Assembly: GCF_000427645.1 (NCBI RefSeq)
Contig: NZ_KE386571.1
Location: 1,105,676-1,169,675, forward strand
DNA: 64,000 nucleotides
Direction: 5' to 3'
DNA from: Sphingomonas phyllosphaerae FA2
GTDB lineage: Bacteria; Pseudomonadota; Alphaproteobacteria; Sphingomonadales; Sphingomonadaceae
Both the position numbers and the translations under genes were made by a program. The notes below the pieces were generated by a model. It saw nothing but the letters and a program-made list of their open reading frames with translations, was not told where the DNA came from and ran no database searches. Shown here piece by piece: positions 19,386 through 28,985 of the stretch. How positions within the stretch are numbered: the first letter of the stretch is position 1; each line of letters starts with the position of its first letter.

Positions 19386-20798
19386 TTATTCCGTTGCTGC
19401 CGCCACTTGATCATGCCCGCCCGCCGCCGCCGTCGCACTCCACAACGTCAGATAGCCGAACAGCCCGGCGATCAGCGACGCACTCAGGATAGCCAGCGCC
19501 GCGATCTCGGTGCCGGGAGAGCGCGCGAACGCCAATTCGGCGATGAAGAGCGAGATCGTGAAGCCGATCCCGGCGACCGCGCCGATCCCGACGATCATCC
19601 GCCAGGTCACGCCTTCGGGAAGCCGCGCTGCGCCGATCGCCGCCGCGGCCCAAGTCGCCGCGAAAAAGCCTACCGGCTTGCCGATCACCAACCCGGTGAC
19701 GATCCCCAGCGCCAGTGGCGAGCGCAGCGACTCGCCGATCAGCTCGGCCGAGAGATGGATGCGCACGTTCGACAGCGCGAACAGCGGCAGCACCAGGTAT
19801 GACACCCAGGGCGTCAGAATGCGGACCAGCCGCTCGGCAGGTTCGTCGGTCGCCGCCGCCATCTCGTGAATATAGCCTAGCTGGCTCTGCGCTTCGTCGC
19901 GCCCACGCTCGGCAGCCGCATCGTCGTCGGCGGTGGTCGCCACATGCTGTGCGCGGCGCAGGCGTTCGACCGGGCGCTGTACCCGCTCCACGAACCGCTG
20001 CTCCGACAGCCGCGAACTCGTCGGGAGCAACAGGCCGATCGCGACGCCGGCAATGGTTGGATGCACGCCCGAGCCGAGCACGCCGATCCACACCGCGCAT
20101 CCCAGCAGCACATAGGCGATCGACGCGACCCAGCCGAGCCGCAGCAGCACCAGGATGCCAACATATCCCGCCGCAGCCAGCAACAGGAAAGCCACGCTGA
20201 GCGTCTCGGTATAGGCGATGGCGATCACCAGCAGGCCGAACACGTCGTCGATCGCTGCGAAGGCGAGCAACACCGCGCGCACCGCTGGAGGCAGGCGCGA
20301 GGTGAACATCGCGACGATCGCCAGGCTGAATGCGGTGTCCATTGCCGCCACCACGCCCCAGCCATGCTGGGTCGGCTTTCCCAGATTGAAGGCCAGATAG
20401 ATGCCGATCGGCACCACCAGCCCGCCGATCGCCCCCGCGACCGGGAGCACGGCGGTCTTGACCGAGGAGAGCGATCCCTTGCTGAACTCTCGCTTCACCT
20501 CGGTACCGATAATGAGGAAGAACAGCGGCATCAGCGCGTCGTTCACCCATTCGGCGAGCGGCATCGCGATGATCTCGCCGCCATAGCTGAAGCGCAGGTC
20601 GGTGTCCCAGATCCGCTCATATCCCGCGCCCAGCGGCGAGTTGACGAGGACGAGTGCGATCAACGAGGCGATCAGCAGCGGGCCGCCGGATACCTCGCCG
20701 ATCGCGAAAAACGGCGCGACACGTTTGACGAAACGTGCCGCGCCGGAATGATGCGCCCGGGCCGCGACCTGCCCGGAGAGGCGCGGGGTGAGCGCCAT
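19386..20798 (-). CDS. nhaA: Na+/H+ antiporter NhaA
   Basis: Inner-membrane antiporter exporting Na+ in exchange for H+. Hallmarks are PLAEWVNDALMPLFFLIIGTEVKREF, the ion-site region AAMDTAFSLAIVAMF, and AIDDVFGLLVIAIAYT, which keeps the essential Asp pair (E. coli Asp163/164). The protein has 470 residues, against about 390 in E. coli; the extra length includes a charged Arg/Ala/Asp-rich loop of about 60 residues (VERVQRPVERLRR...ATDEPAERL). ATG 20798 has GAGGA about 5 nt upstream, better than an in-frame start 42 nt earlier. Confidence 0.93.
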   Translation of the reverse strand: MALTPRLSGQVAARAHHSGAARFVKRVAPFFAIGEVSGGPLLIASLIALVLVNSPLGAGYERIWDTDLRFSYGGEIIAMPLAEWVNDALMPLFFLIIGTEVKREFSKGSLSSVKTAVLPVAGAIGGLVVPIGIYLAFNLGKPTQHGWGVVAAMDTAFSLAIVAMFTSRLPPAVRAVLLAFAAIDDVFGLLVIAIAYTETLSVAFLLLAAAGYVGILVLLRLGWVASIAYVLLGCAVWIGVLGSGVHPTIAGVAIGLLLPTSSRLSEQRFVERVQRPVERLRRAQHVATTADDDAAAERGRDEAQSQLGYIHEMAAATDEPAERLVRILTPWVSYLVLPLFALSNVRIHLSAELIGESLRSPLALGIVTGLVIGKPVGFFAATWAAAAIGAARLPEGVTWRMIVGIGAVAGIGFTISLFIAELAFARSPGTEIAALAILSASLIAGLFGYLTLWSATAAAGGHDQVAAATE

Positions 20799-20884
20799 GA
20801 TGTTCCTCGATTGTGTGTCGAGGTTATACGGCTCACGCACCGCGCCGTTCCGACCGGCGCGGCCCCACGCAACTCACATCAAGG

Positions 20885-23800
20885 TCAATTGAGGCTCATC
20901 AGGCTCGCGTTCCCCCCCGCGGCGGTGGTGTTGATCGAGGTCGATACTTCCTCGACCAGCCAGTCGAGCCGATAGCCGGCGCTCGCCGCCTGCGGCAGCA
21001 CGATCGGGCCGGGTAGCTGTGCCAGCCAACCCAGCGCCGCGCTGACGTCCGCGGCGTTGCCTTCGATCAACGCCCCCGCAAACGCCGGCTCGCGCTGCCA
21101 GTCGGCGGCCACGCGCACCCGCGCCGCGACGCTTGCCGGAAGGACCGACAACGTCTCGCCGGCCACATCAGCGTTGCCGACCACCACGTCGTTACCCGCC
21201 GCCAGTGCAACGCCCAGTTGTTCGAGCAGCCCGGCGCGGGTCTGCGGCAACACCAGCACGCGACCGCGCGGATGCAGCGCATACAGGTTGCGTTCGCCGA
21301 CGGGTCCGGCCAGCTCGACGTCCGCGCCCAGCATCGACGCGGCGATCGCATCGCGGACTCGCGCCGCGGCGGACGCCTCGCCCAGCTCCTCCAGCCACAT
21401 CGCCAGATCGCGCGCCGCGGGGTCGGCATGATCGCTCACCACCGGCGGTGGCAACTCGGCCCCGCTGACCAACCGCCCGAGATAGAGGGGTCCGCCGGCC
21501 TTCGGTCCGGTGCCCGACAGCCCGCGTCCACCGAACGGCTGCACGCCGACCACCGCGCCGATCACGTTGCGGTTGATATACAGATTTCCTGCCTTCACCC
21601 GGCTGGTGACGTGCGCGATCGTCTCATCCAGTCGCGTGTGCAGCCCGAACGTCAGCCCGTATCCGGTGGCGTTGATGCGATCGATCAGCCGATCGAGGTC
21701 GGCGCGGCGGAAGCGCACGACGTGCAGCACCGGGCCGAACACCTCGCGCTCCAGCTCGGCAATGTCGTTCAGCTCGATGATCGTCGGCGCGACGAACGTG
21801 CCGTTACTGGTGTCGCCCGACAGCGCCACCTGCTCAACGCGGTGTCCGGCGGCGCGCAACTTCGCGATATGCTGCTCGATCGTCGCCTGCGCCTCGGCGG
21901 AGATCACCGGGCCGATGTCGACCGCCAACCGATCTGTGCGCCCGATCGACAGCTCGTGCAGCGCGCCGCGGATCATCGTCAGCGTGCGATCGGCGACCTC
22001 TTCCTGGAGGCACAGGATGCGCAGCGCCGAACAGCGCTGCCCGGCGCTGTCGAACGCGGAGGTGATCACGTCCGCGACCACCTGCTCGGCGAGCGCGGAG
22101 GAATCGACGATCATCGCATTCTGCCCGCCGGTTTCGGCGATGAACGGGATCGGCGCACCGTCGGGGAGCAGCCGCTTGGCCAGTTCACGCTGGATCAGCC
22201 GCGCTACCTCGGTCGAGCCGGTGAACATCACCGCCATCGTCTCGGGCGCGGCGACCAGCGCCGCGCCGATCGCGCCGTCGCCAGGGATCAACTGCAACAC
22301 GTCGCGCGGCACCCCCGCTTCGTGCAGGATCGCCACGCCCTGCGCGGCGATCAGCGGCGTTTCCTCCGCCGGTTTGGCGAGCACTGCATTGCCGGCGACC
22401 AACGCCGCGGCAACCTGCCCGGTGAAGATCGCGAGCGGGAAGTTCCACGGGCTGATGCACGTCACGACGCCCAGCGATCGATGCGCGGTGCCCAGCGTCG
22501 AGCGCGCCTGCTGCGCATAATAGCGCAGGAAATCGATCGCCTCGCGCACCTCCGCGATGGCGTTGGGCAGCGACTTGCCCGCCTCGCGCACGATCAGCGC
22601 CAGCAACTGCGGCATCCGCCCCTGCATCGCATCGGCCGCGCGATCGAGCATGGCGGCTCGCTCGACCGGCGAGCGCGCGGCCCACGCCGTGGCGGCAGCC
22701 GCCGCCGCGCGCGCCGCATCCTGCGCCTGACCGACAGACATCTCGCGCACCGTGCCGACCTGTTCGCGGTGGTCGGCGGGGTTCAGCACCGCCCGCTCGG
22801 CGCCGATCTCGCCAGCCTGCCACGGCCCTTCCGCCGCGAGTGCGCCACTCAGCGAGGCCAGCACCGTCTCGTCGCTCAGGTCGAGGCCGGCCGAGTTCAG
22901 CCGCGCGCCGTACAGCTCGCGGGGCAGGGCGATCTGCGGGTTCTTCTGTCCCGGCGACGCCATCCGGCGTACTGTCTCGACCGGATCAGCGACCAGATCG
23001 GCGATCGCGACATCGGGATCGGCGATGCGGTTCACGAATGACGAATTGGCGCCATTCTCCAGCAGCCGCCGGACCAGATAGGCCAGCAACGTCTCATGCG
23101 TGCCAACCGGCGCGTAGATGCGGCACGGCCGGTTAAGCTTCGCCGCGCCGACCACCTCGTCGTACAGCGGCTCGCCCATGCCGTGCAGGCACTGGAATTC
23201 GTAATCGCCGACCGTGAAGTCCGGTCCGGCCAGCTGATAGATCGCGCTCAATGTCTGCGCATTGTGCGTCGCGAATTGCGGGAACACCGCGTCGCGCGCC
23301 GCCAGCAGCTTGCGCGCGCAGGCGGTGTAAGCGACGTCGGTGTGGACCTTGCGGGTATAGACCGGAAAGTCGGGCAGGCCGTCGACCTGTGCGCGCTTGA
23401 TCTCGGCATCCCAATAGGCGCCCTTGACCAGCCGCACCATGATCCGCCGTCCGGCCTTCCGCGCAAGGTCGACGATCCAGTCGATCACGAACGGGCAGCG
23501 CTTGCCATAGGCCTGCACCACGAAACCCAGCCCGTTCCAGCCGGCCAGATCGGGATCGGTCGCAAGGCTTTCGAGCAGGTCGAGCGACAGCTCCAGCCGA
23601 TCGGCTTCCTCGGCATCGATGTTGAGCCCGATGTCATAGCTTTTGGCGAGCACCGCCAGCGCCTTCACGCGCGGCAAAAGCTCGTCCATCACCCGCGCTG
23701 CCTGCGCGCGGACATAGCGGGGGTGCAGCGCCGACAGCTTGATCGAGATCCCCGGCCCTTCGTAGATGCCGCGACCGGCCGAGGCGACGCCGATCGCCGT

Positions 23801-24502
23801 CACCGCTTCCTCGTAATCGCGATAATAGCGGTCGGCATCCGCCGCGGTCGTCGCGGCCTCACCGAGCATGTCGTAGCTGTAGCGGAAGCCGCGCGCCTCC
23901 AGCGGGCGCGACCGCTTCAGCGCCTCCGCGATCGTCTCGCCGGTGACGAACTGTTCGCCCATCATCCGCATCGCCATGTCGACGCCGCGCCGGATCACCG
24001 GCTCGCCGGCACGCGCGATCAGTCGAGTGAGCGCGGCGTTCAGCCCGCTGTCGTTGACGCTGCCGGTCAGCTTGCCGGTGACGACCAGACCCCAGGTCGC
24101 CGCATTGACGAACAGCGACCGCCCGTCGCCGACATGCGCGCGCCAGTCGCCGCCCGAAATCTTATCGCGGATCAGCGCGTCGCGCGTCGCGGTATCGGGG
24201 ATGCGCAACAGCGCTTCGGCGAGGCACATGAGCGCGACGCCTTCCTGGCTCGACAGCGCATATTCTTGCACCAGCCCCTCAACGCCAGTCCCCTTGTGCT
24301 TGGCCCGCAGCGCCGTGACCAACGCGGTCGCGGTGGCCGCCGTCGCGATACGCACGTCGTCAGGCAGCGTCGCCGCGTCGAGCAACGGCGCGAGGCACTC
24401 GGGCTCGCTCCGGCGATAGGCGGCGGTGATCGCCTGCCGCAGCGCGCCTTGCAGGCGGATCGGCGGGGCGAAATCGGCGAACGGGGGCAAAGCGGCGCGC
24501 AT
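20885..24502 (-). CDS. putA: Bifunctional proline dehydrogenase / L-glutamate gamma-semialdehyde dehydrogenase
   Basis: Oxidises proline to glutamate in two channelled steps, feeding electrons to quinone (FAD) and NAD+. The 1205-residue protein has the alpha region (20-150), the FAD barrel (SIKLSALHPRY, VRLVKGAYWDAEIK near residue 360, GTHETLLAYLVRRLLENGANSSFVNR), the ALDH domain (ISPWNFPLAIF, AETGGQN with catalytic Glu near 787, GQRCSALR with catalytic Cys near 822) and a C-terminal extension. It lacks the N-terminal ribbon-helix-helix DNA-binding domain of enterobacterial PutA, so it should not autoregulate. Regulation is probably by the divergent Lrp-type gene. Confidence 0.96.
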   Translation of the reverse strand: MRAALPPFADFAPPIRLQGALRQAITAAYRRSEPECLAPLLDAATLPDDVRIATAATATALVTALRAKHKGTGVEGLVQEYALSSQEGVALMCLAEALLRIPDTATRDALIRDKISGGDWRAHVGDGRSLFVNAATWGLVVTGKLTGSVNDSGLNAALTRLIARAGEPVIRRGVDMAMRMMGEQFVTGETIAEALKRSRPLEARGFRYSYDMLGEAATTAADADRYYRDYEEAVTAIGVASAGRGIYEGPGISIKLSALHPRYVRAQAARVMDELLPRVKALAVLAKSYDIGLNIDAEEADRLELSLDLLESLATDPDLAGWNGLGFVVQAYGKRCPFVIDWIVDLARKAGRRIMVRLVKGAYWDAEIKRAQVDGLPDFPVYTRKVHTDVAYTACARKLLAARDAVFPQFATHNAQTLSAIYQLAGPDFTVGDYEFQCLHGMGEPLYDEVVGAAKLNRPCRIYAPVGTHETLLAYLVRRLLENGANSSFVNRIADPDVAIADLVADPVETVRRMASPGQKNPQIALPRELYGARLNSAGLDLSDETVLASLSGALAAEGPWQAGEIGAERAVLNPADHREQVGTVREMSVGQAQDAARAAAAAATAWAARSPVERAAMLDRAADAMQGRMPQLLALIVREAGKSLPNAIAEVREAIDFLRYYAQQARSTLGTAHRSLGVVTCISPWNFPLAIFTGQVAAALVAGNAVLAKPAEETPLIAAQGVAILHEAGVPRDVLQLIPGDGAIGAALVAAPETMAVMFTGSTEVARLIQRELAKRLLPDGAPIPFIAETGGQNAMIVDSSALAEQVVADVITSAFDSAGQRCSALRILCLQEEVADRTLTMIRGALHELSIGRTDRLAVDIGPVISAEAQATIEQHIAKLRAAGHRVEQVALSGDTSNGTFVAPTIIELNDIAELEREVFGPVLHVVRFRRADLDRLIDRINATGYGLTFGLHTRLDETIAHVTSRVKAGNLYINRNVIGAVVGVQPFGGRGLSGTGPKAGGPLYLGRLVSGAELPPPVVSDHADPAARDLAMWLEELGEASAAARVRDAIAASMLGADVELAGPVGERNLYALHPRGRVLVLPQTRAGLLEQLGVALAAGNDVVVGNADVAGETLSVLPASVAARVRVAADWQREPAFAGALIEGNAADVSAALGWLAQLPGPIVLPQAASAGYRLDWLVEEVSTSINTTAAGGNASLMSLN

Positions 24503-24552
24503 CGCAGGACATCCTCTCGTGGTGAGAACGCCATAACCCATCCGCCGCTGGC

Positions 24553-24566
24553 AATCCGACCGGATT
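24553..24566. promoter_or_regulatory. Palindrome between putA and lrp-type gene, probable operator
   Basis: AATCCG-AC-CGGATT is a perfect inverted repeat centred in the 103-bp space between the divergent putA and Lrp/AsnC-family genes. Lrp-type activators of putA (PutR) bind such shared intergenic regions. The assignment of this site is inference. Confidence 0.4.
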
Positions 24567-24605
24567 TGCGGCATCAACAAACCGATCGAAGCGATTTGGA
24601 CCGCC

Positions 24606-25091
24606 ATGACAGATCGAACAGACCATAAAGCGGTCGCCATCGGGCCGATCGATGCGTTTGACCGTCGCATCATCGATGTGCTGCGCGCAGAGGGACGCGT
24701 TTCGGTCACCGAACTGGCGCGGCGGGTCGGTTTGTCGAAGACCCCATGTCAGGTGCGGCTGCGGCGCCTGATCGACGGCGGCTATATTCTCGGCTTCCGC
24801 GCGATCGTCGATCCGGCGCGGCTCGGGCTCGATCATGTCGCCTTCACCGAGGTGAAATTGTCCGACACCCGCGAGACGGCGCTGGAGGAATTCCGCCGCG
24901 CGGTGCTGCGCATCCCCGAGGTCGAGGAATGCCATATGATCGCCAGCAGCTTCGATTATCTGCTCAAGGTCCGTACCGCCGATATCCGCCGCTACCGGGA
25001 GGTCTTGGGCGAGCGCATTTCCTCGCTCCCGCATGTCGCCAGCACCTCCACCTTCGTGGCGATGGAGACGATCCGCGACGCCGGCGTGTGA
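24606..25091 (+). CDS. Lrp/AsnC family transcriptional regulator (probable proline-responsive putA activator)
   Basis: A 161-residue protein: N-terminal winged helix (FDRRIIDVLRAEGRVSVTELARRVGLSKTPCQVRLRRLIDGGYI) and C-terminal RAM/AsnC ligand domain (VEECHMIASSFDYLLKVRTADIRRYREVLGERI). It is divergent from putA with 103 bp between starts, the arrangement of putR-putA in other alphaproteobacteria, where the regulator activates putA in the presence of proline. The function is inferred from family and position. Confidence 0.92.
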   Translation: MTDRTDHKAVAIGPIDAFDRRIIDVLRAEGRVSVTELARRVGLSKTPCQVRLRRLIDGGYILGFRAIVDPARLGLDHVAFTEVKLSDTRETALEEFRRAVLRIPEVEECHMIASSFDYLLKVRTADIRRYREVLGERISSLPHVASTSTFVAMETIRDAGV

Positions 25092-25100
25092 ATCGAGACC

Positions 25101-25247
25101 TTAACCCTTCAGGGCGTACAGGCACAGTCCCAGGCTCGCCGCACCGACGAGCAGGAGGAAGATCGTAAAGGCGAGCACCTTGGTCTGCCGACGCAGCCGT
25201 TGGTGGCGATAATAGCGATTGTGGATGATGCGCCCTCGAGTTTTCAG
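25101..25247 (-). CDS. Possible small single-pass membrane protein
   Basis: An open frame of up to 48 residues with a very basic N-terminus (KTRGRIIHNRYYRHQRLRRQTK) followed by a clean transmembrane segment (VLAFTIFLLLVGAASLGLCLYAL) and a short KG tail. The charge pattern is that of a small inner-membrane protein with the N-terminus inside. The weakness is the start: upstream of the basic region only CTG (25247) or ATA are available after the preceding stop; a GTG just before the membrane segment would give 30 residues. It lies 61 bp downstream of the SGNH hydrolase gene on the same strand. Confidence 0.35.
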   Translation of the reverse strand: MKTRGRIIHNRYYRHQRLRRQTKVLAFTIFLLLVGAASLGLCLYALKG

Positions 25248-25308
25248 TATTTTGTACCGTTAATAGCCGCCCGATATTGCTCCGCGATGAAGCGAGCACA
25301 TGCGTCGA

Positions 25309-26169
25309 TTATCGGCCGCAAGCACCGTCGGTGGCGATCGCGTCATAGGCCGTCTGCTGGAGCCCGGTGGTCTCCGCCTCCGAAAACCCCAGATCGCCCG
25401 CCGCCGCCTCACGCGCGCCCAGCCTGCGCGGATCGATCCCGGTCACCCGCCCGAAGATCACCAACGCTTCCAGATAATAGCCGTAGCTGCTGGCATGATA
25501 TTGATCGTAGGACCACAGTGGCACGCGCGTATAGTCGATGCCGTCATAGGGGTTGGCGTCGGCGACACCACTGCGGATCGCGCAGGTGAACGCCTGGCCG
25601 ACCGGCGCGACGTCCGCCTTCGCGCGGCGCGCCGCAGTGTCGGTCGCCCGCCGCAGGTCGTTGGCCATCGTCGCCACGGGGGTCCCGGACCAGCGCTTGT
25701 CGGGCAGGAACACCAGATCGGGCCGGGTCCATGTCGCCGACAACGTGATCGCGACCTTCGGATTGCGCGCCCGCAGCAGGTCGGCGATGCGCTTGGCATC
25801 GGCGATCGTCGCGGTGCCGTCGCCGGGGCGGTTGGGATCGAGCGTGCTATATTCCTGCAGCACGACATGATCCCAGGCGCGATCGATTAGCGCCCGCCGC
25901 TCCGCAAGATGCCAGCCGAGCGTCTTACCGCCGGACGTTTCGAGCGCCACCTGCCAGTCGAGCCCGGCCTGTTCGGTGAAGCGCTTGAACAGCCCCGGCA
26001 CCCCGCCGATCCGCTCATTGTTCAGGTCGGTCACGCGATCGGCGTTCATCACCCGCACCGGCGTGTTAGCGCCGAAGGTGAAGCTGTTGCCGACGAACAG
26101 GATCGTCTCCGCCTCGGCACGGGCGACGGTCGACAACAGGGCGGCAAGGGCGAGGAGCAGGGTACGCAT
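25309..26169 (-). CDS. Secreted SGNH-hydrolase-like protein
   Basis: A 286-residue protein with a Sec signal (MRTLLLALAALLSTVARAEA) and an SGNH/GDSL-type hydrolase fold. The block I nucleophile is Ser29 in ILFVGNSFTFG, and block V Asp222/His225 is in SYDQYHAS; ETSGGKTL and VVLQEYS correspond to the middle blocks. Characterised relatives are esterases, often acting on acetylated sugars. It is encoded 56 bp downstream of a TonB receptor on the same strand, so a role in using whatever that receptor imports is likely. An in-frame ATG 12 nt upstream (26181) is an equal alternative start. Confidence 0.8.
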   Translation of the reverse strand: MRTLLLALAALLSTVARAEAETILFVGNSFTFGANTPVRVMNADRVTDLNNERIGGVPGLFKRFTEQAGLDWQVALETSGGKTLGWHLAERRALIDRAWDHVVLQEYSTLDPNRPGDGTATIADAKRIADLLRARNPKVAITLSATWTRPDLVFLPDKRWSGTPVATMANDLRRATDTAARRAKADVAPVGQAFTCAIRSGVADANPYDGIDYTRVPLWSYDQYHASSYGYYLEALVIFGRVTGIDPRRLGAREAAAGDLGFSEAETTGLQQTAYDAIATDGACGR

Positions 26170-26225
26170 GCCCCCGCGCATAGCGACGCCATCCCGGTCA
26201 GTGAACCGGGAACGGCGCCACGAAA

Positions 26226-28661
26226 TCACCAAGACAGGTTAAGCCGCCCGTAGATCTGCCGCCCGTTGAACCCGAATGGCGAGTAATAGGGGAAGGCCGT
26301 CACGCCATTGTTGTTGAGCGCGGCCGGCATCGTGTTCGGATAGACATCGAACAGGTTTTCCGCCCCCAGCGCCAGCGTGACATTGTCGTTGAAGCGATAC
26401 CGCCCCTCCAGATCGATGATCGTGTTGCGTCCGGTGTAGACGTCGTTCGCCAGCACCGTACCGGGTTGCAGCACGTTGCCGTAATGCACCGCGCGGACCG
26501 TCGCGCCCAGCGCGTCGCCGCGCCAGTCGAGCGCACCGACGATCTTCGTGCGCGGCGTCCCCTGTTCGATGGTCAGGATGCGATTGCGCCCGAACAGGCT
26601 GGGGGCCGGGTTGAGCGCTGCGGTCGAGGTCGGGATGCGATCGACCGAAATGTCGTTCAGGTTCGCCGCCCCGCTCAGGTTGAAGCTGCCCAGCCGCTCG
26701 GTGCGCAGCGTGTAGGCCGCAACGATGTCCAGCCCCTTGGTGGTGGTCTGGATGCCGTTGATGAAGAACCGGGCTGCCTGCACCCCGAACGGCGCGAGCA
26801 GCGCGCCGACCTGCGCGCTGGCGGTGGCCTGGATGTTCTCCGACAGCGCGATCTGGTCGCGGATGCGGATATGATAGCCATCCACCGTCAGGCTGAACCC
26901 GCCAACGCGCACCACCGTGCCGACCGAGTAGTTGCGCGACTTTTCCGGGTCGAGCGGCAACGCGCCCAGCGCGCGCGCGATATTGCTCGAAACCGGATAG
27001 AGGCCGGTTTCCTGCGGGCCGAGGTTGCCGGTGACCAGCGTTTGCGTCGACGTGTAATATTGCTGCTGGAGCGACGGGGCGCGGAAACCGGTCGACACCG
27101 AGCCGCGGAACGCCAGCCATGGCGCCACGTCATAGCGCGCGGACAGCTTGGCGGTCGCGGTTTCGCCAAAGTCCGAATAGGTTTCGCCACGCGCCGCCGC
27201 GCCGAACGTCAGCTTATCCCACAGCCGCGCCTCGACATCGAGATAGAGGCTGCCGTTGCTGCGATGGACGTCGACCTCGTTCGAGGGCTGGAAGCCGACG
27301 AAGCCCTGCGCGCCCGATGCCAGCGTGCTGGGTGCGCCCGCAGCGCGATTGTAGCTTTCCGGCTGCCCGGCGCCGATCGCGAAGCCTTCGCGGCGATATT
27401 CGCCCCCGGCGGCGATGTTGATGACCGCGGCACCCAACGTATATTCGCGCGCCAGGTCCAGCCCGGCGGTCAACTGGTCGTAGCGCAAACGGCCGCTGTC
27501 GAAATCGCGCGGCGAGGCGCTGCCTAGGGTCGCATTACCCGAATTGCGCGTTTCGAAGTCGATCGTGTTGCGGCCATAGCTGACGGTCAGGTCGGTGTTC
27601 CACCCGCCCAGCTCGCCGCGCACGCCGGCGGTCGCGTTGTAATCCTTCGACCGCGATCCGATCAGCGGCAGGAAGCCGTCCGGGTACAGGCCAACCAACG
27701 CATTGGCGTTCAGGTTACCGGCATTCGCGACGCGCGGGAACGCGCCGCTCTCGCTGTCACGCTGCTGGAATCCGCCATTGGCATAGGCGGTCCAGTTCCC
27801 GTCGCCCAGCGGCACCGCCGCGTTGACGTAGACCGTACCCTGCTCGACCTCGGGATCGCCGAAGCGTGCGCGGATGCGCTGCGGCGCGGCGCTGCGCGGG
27901 TCGATGTCGGCACGATTGGTCGGCTGGCGGGTGACATATTCGCCCGAGACGGTCAGGAACCCTTCGCTACCCAGCGCGAAGCCCTTCCACCCGCTGAACG
28001 TCGTCGTCTCGCCATCGCGGACCGAGCGCGATGTCCGCGCGGCATCATACTTCGTGGCATAGGTGCCGAAGGTGACGTTCGCGCCGCCGCCCTCGCGCGC
28101 CTCGCGCAGCCGCAGGTTGATGACCCCCGCGATCGCGTCCGACCCATATTGCGCCGACGCGCCCTCGCGCAGCACCTCGACACGGTCGAGCGCGACCGTG
28201 GGGATCGTGTTGAGGTCGACCGCCGCCGATCCGCGACCGATCGAGCCGTTGATGTTGAGCAGCGCCGACGTATGCGCCCGCGTCCCGTTGATCAGCACCA
28301 GCGTCTGGTCCGGCGACAGCCCACGCAGCGTCGCGGGGCGGATCGCATCCGTCCCGTCGACCGCCGCCTGCCGCGGGAAGTCAACCGACGGCGCGATCGT
28401 GGAGAGCGCGTCGGCCAGCTCGGTCGTGCCCTGCGCCCGCAGCGCGTCGCCCGTCAGCACGTCGACCGGCGACACGGTATCCAGTCGGCTCCGCCCGGGC
28501 GCGCGCGTACCGGTGACGACCACTTCATTGTCGGCCGGTGCCTCGGCGGCGGGTTCGGCGTCGCCAGCGACCGCGGGCGTGGTCTGTGCGGCGACCGACG
28601 TCGCCAGCACCGGCAGCAACAGCGCGGCGCCGGCCAGCAGCGCGGCTCGGGTGGTGCTCAT
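26226..28661 (-). CDS. TonB-dependent receptor
   Basis: An 811-residue outer-membrane receptor. The signal peptide ends near VAAQT; the linker NEVVVTGTRAPGRSRLD leads to a plug domain (PVDVLTGDALRAQGTTELADALSTIAPSVDFPRQAAVDGTDAIRPATLRGLSPDQTLVLINGTRAH), then a barrel ending in FGFNGRQIYGRLNLSW with the C-terminal aromatic residue required for insertion by BAM. The substrate is unknown. It resembles receptors annotated for siderophores or vitamin B12-like ligands less than the large sphingomonad carbohydrate receptors. An SGNH hydrolase gene follows in the same direction. Confidence 0.93.
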   Translation of the reverse strand: MSTTRAALLAGAALLLPVLATSVAAQTTPAVAGDAEPAAEAPADNEVVVTGTRAPGRSRLDTVSPVDVLTGDALRAQGTTELADALSTIAPSVDFPRQAAVDGTDAIRPATLRGLSPDQTLVLINGTRAHTSALLNINGSIGRGSAAVDLNTIPTVALDRVEVLREGASAQYGSDAIAGVINLRLREAREGGGANVTFGTYATKYDAARTSRSVRDGETTTFSGWKGFALGSEGFLTVSGEYVTRQPTNRADIDPRSAAPQRIRARFGDPEVEQGTVYVNAAVPLGDGNWTAYANGGFQQRDSESGAFPRVANAGNLNANALVGLYPDGFLPLIGSRSKDYNATAGVRGELGGWNTDLTVSYGRNTIDFETRNSGNATLGSASPRDFDSGRLRYDQLTAGLDLAREYTLGAAVINIAAGGEYRREGFAIGAGQPESYNRAAGAPSTLASGAQGFVGFQPSNEVDVHRSNGSLYLDVEARLWDKLTFGAAARGETYSDFGETATAKLSARYDVAPWLAFRGSVSTGFRAPSLQQQYYTSTQTLVTGNLGPQETGLYPVSSNIARALGALPLDPEKSRNYSVGTVVRVGGFSLTVDGYHIRIRDQIALSENIQATASAQVGALLAPFGVQAARFFINGIQTTTKGLDIVAAYTLRTERLGSFNLSGAANLNDISVDRIPTSTAALNPAPSLFGRNRILTIEQGTPRTKIVGALDWRGDALGATVRAVHYGNVLQPGTVLANDVYTGRNTIIDLEGRYRFNDNVTLALGAENLFDVYPNTMPAALNNNGVTAFPYYSPFGFNGRQIYGRLNLSW

Positions 28662-28985
28662 GCGAATTCCCCTTCTTGTTCTTCGACCTGTATATGGCCG
28701 CTCATTCTCTACGTCTCTGATGGTGATTAGGGGGCAATGCTTGCTTGCCCACGCCTAAGCCGGGCTTGGCCGCTGCGGCACCAGCGAGAGTGGCGGTGCG
28801 TCACGCGACATGCGCTGCGCTTCGATCGCGGCGCCGCCGTCGTCACGACCGACCTTTTGGCGGATAAAGCCCGACCCTACGGTTCGCGGTAGAGGGTTGG
28901 GTTGCCGCCAGCAACATGCTGGCCGGCGAAGAGTTACGCCGGGCACCGCATCGCAATCTGATCCAGCTCTGCCTTCCGGCTAAGA
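28662..28985. other. Intergenic region upstream of the TonB receptor
   Basis: This 324-bp stretch should hold the receptor promoter and the outer edge of the tRNA-Ser-linked remnant. Only one short minus-strand frame is open (28755-28946) and it lacks protein-like features. I found no copy of the tRNA-Ser 3' end that would mark the far attachment site. Confidence 0.5.

Noticed and set aside
28755..28946. A 63-codon minus-strand frame upstream of the TonB receptor
   Set aside because: No ribosome site and an atypical composition; not protein-like.
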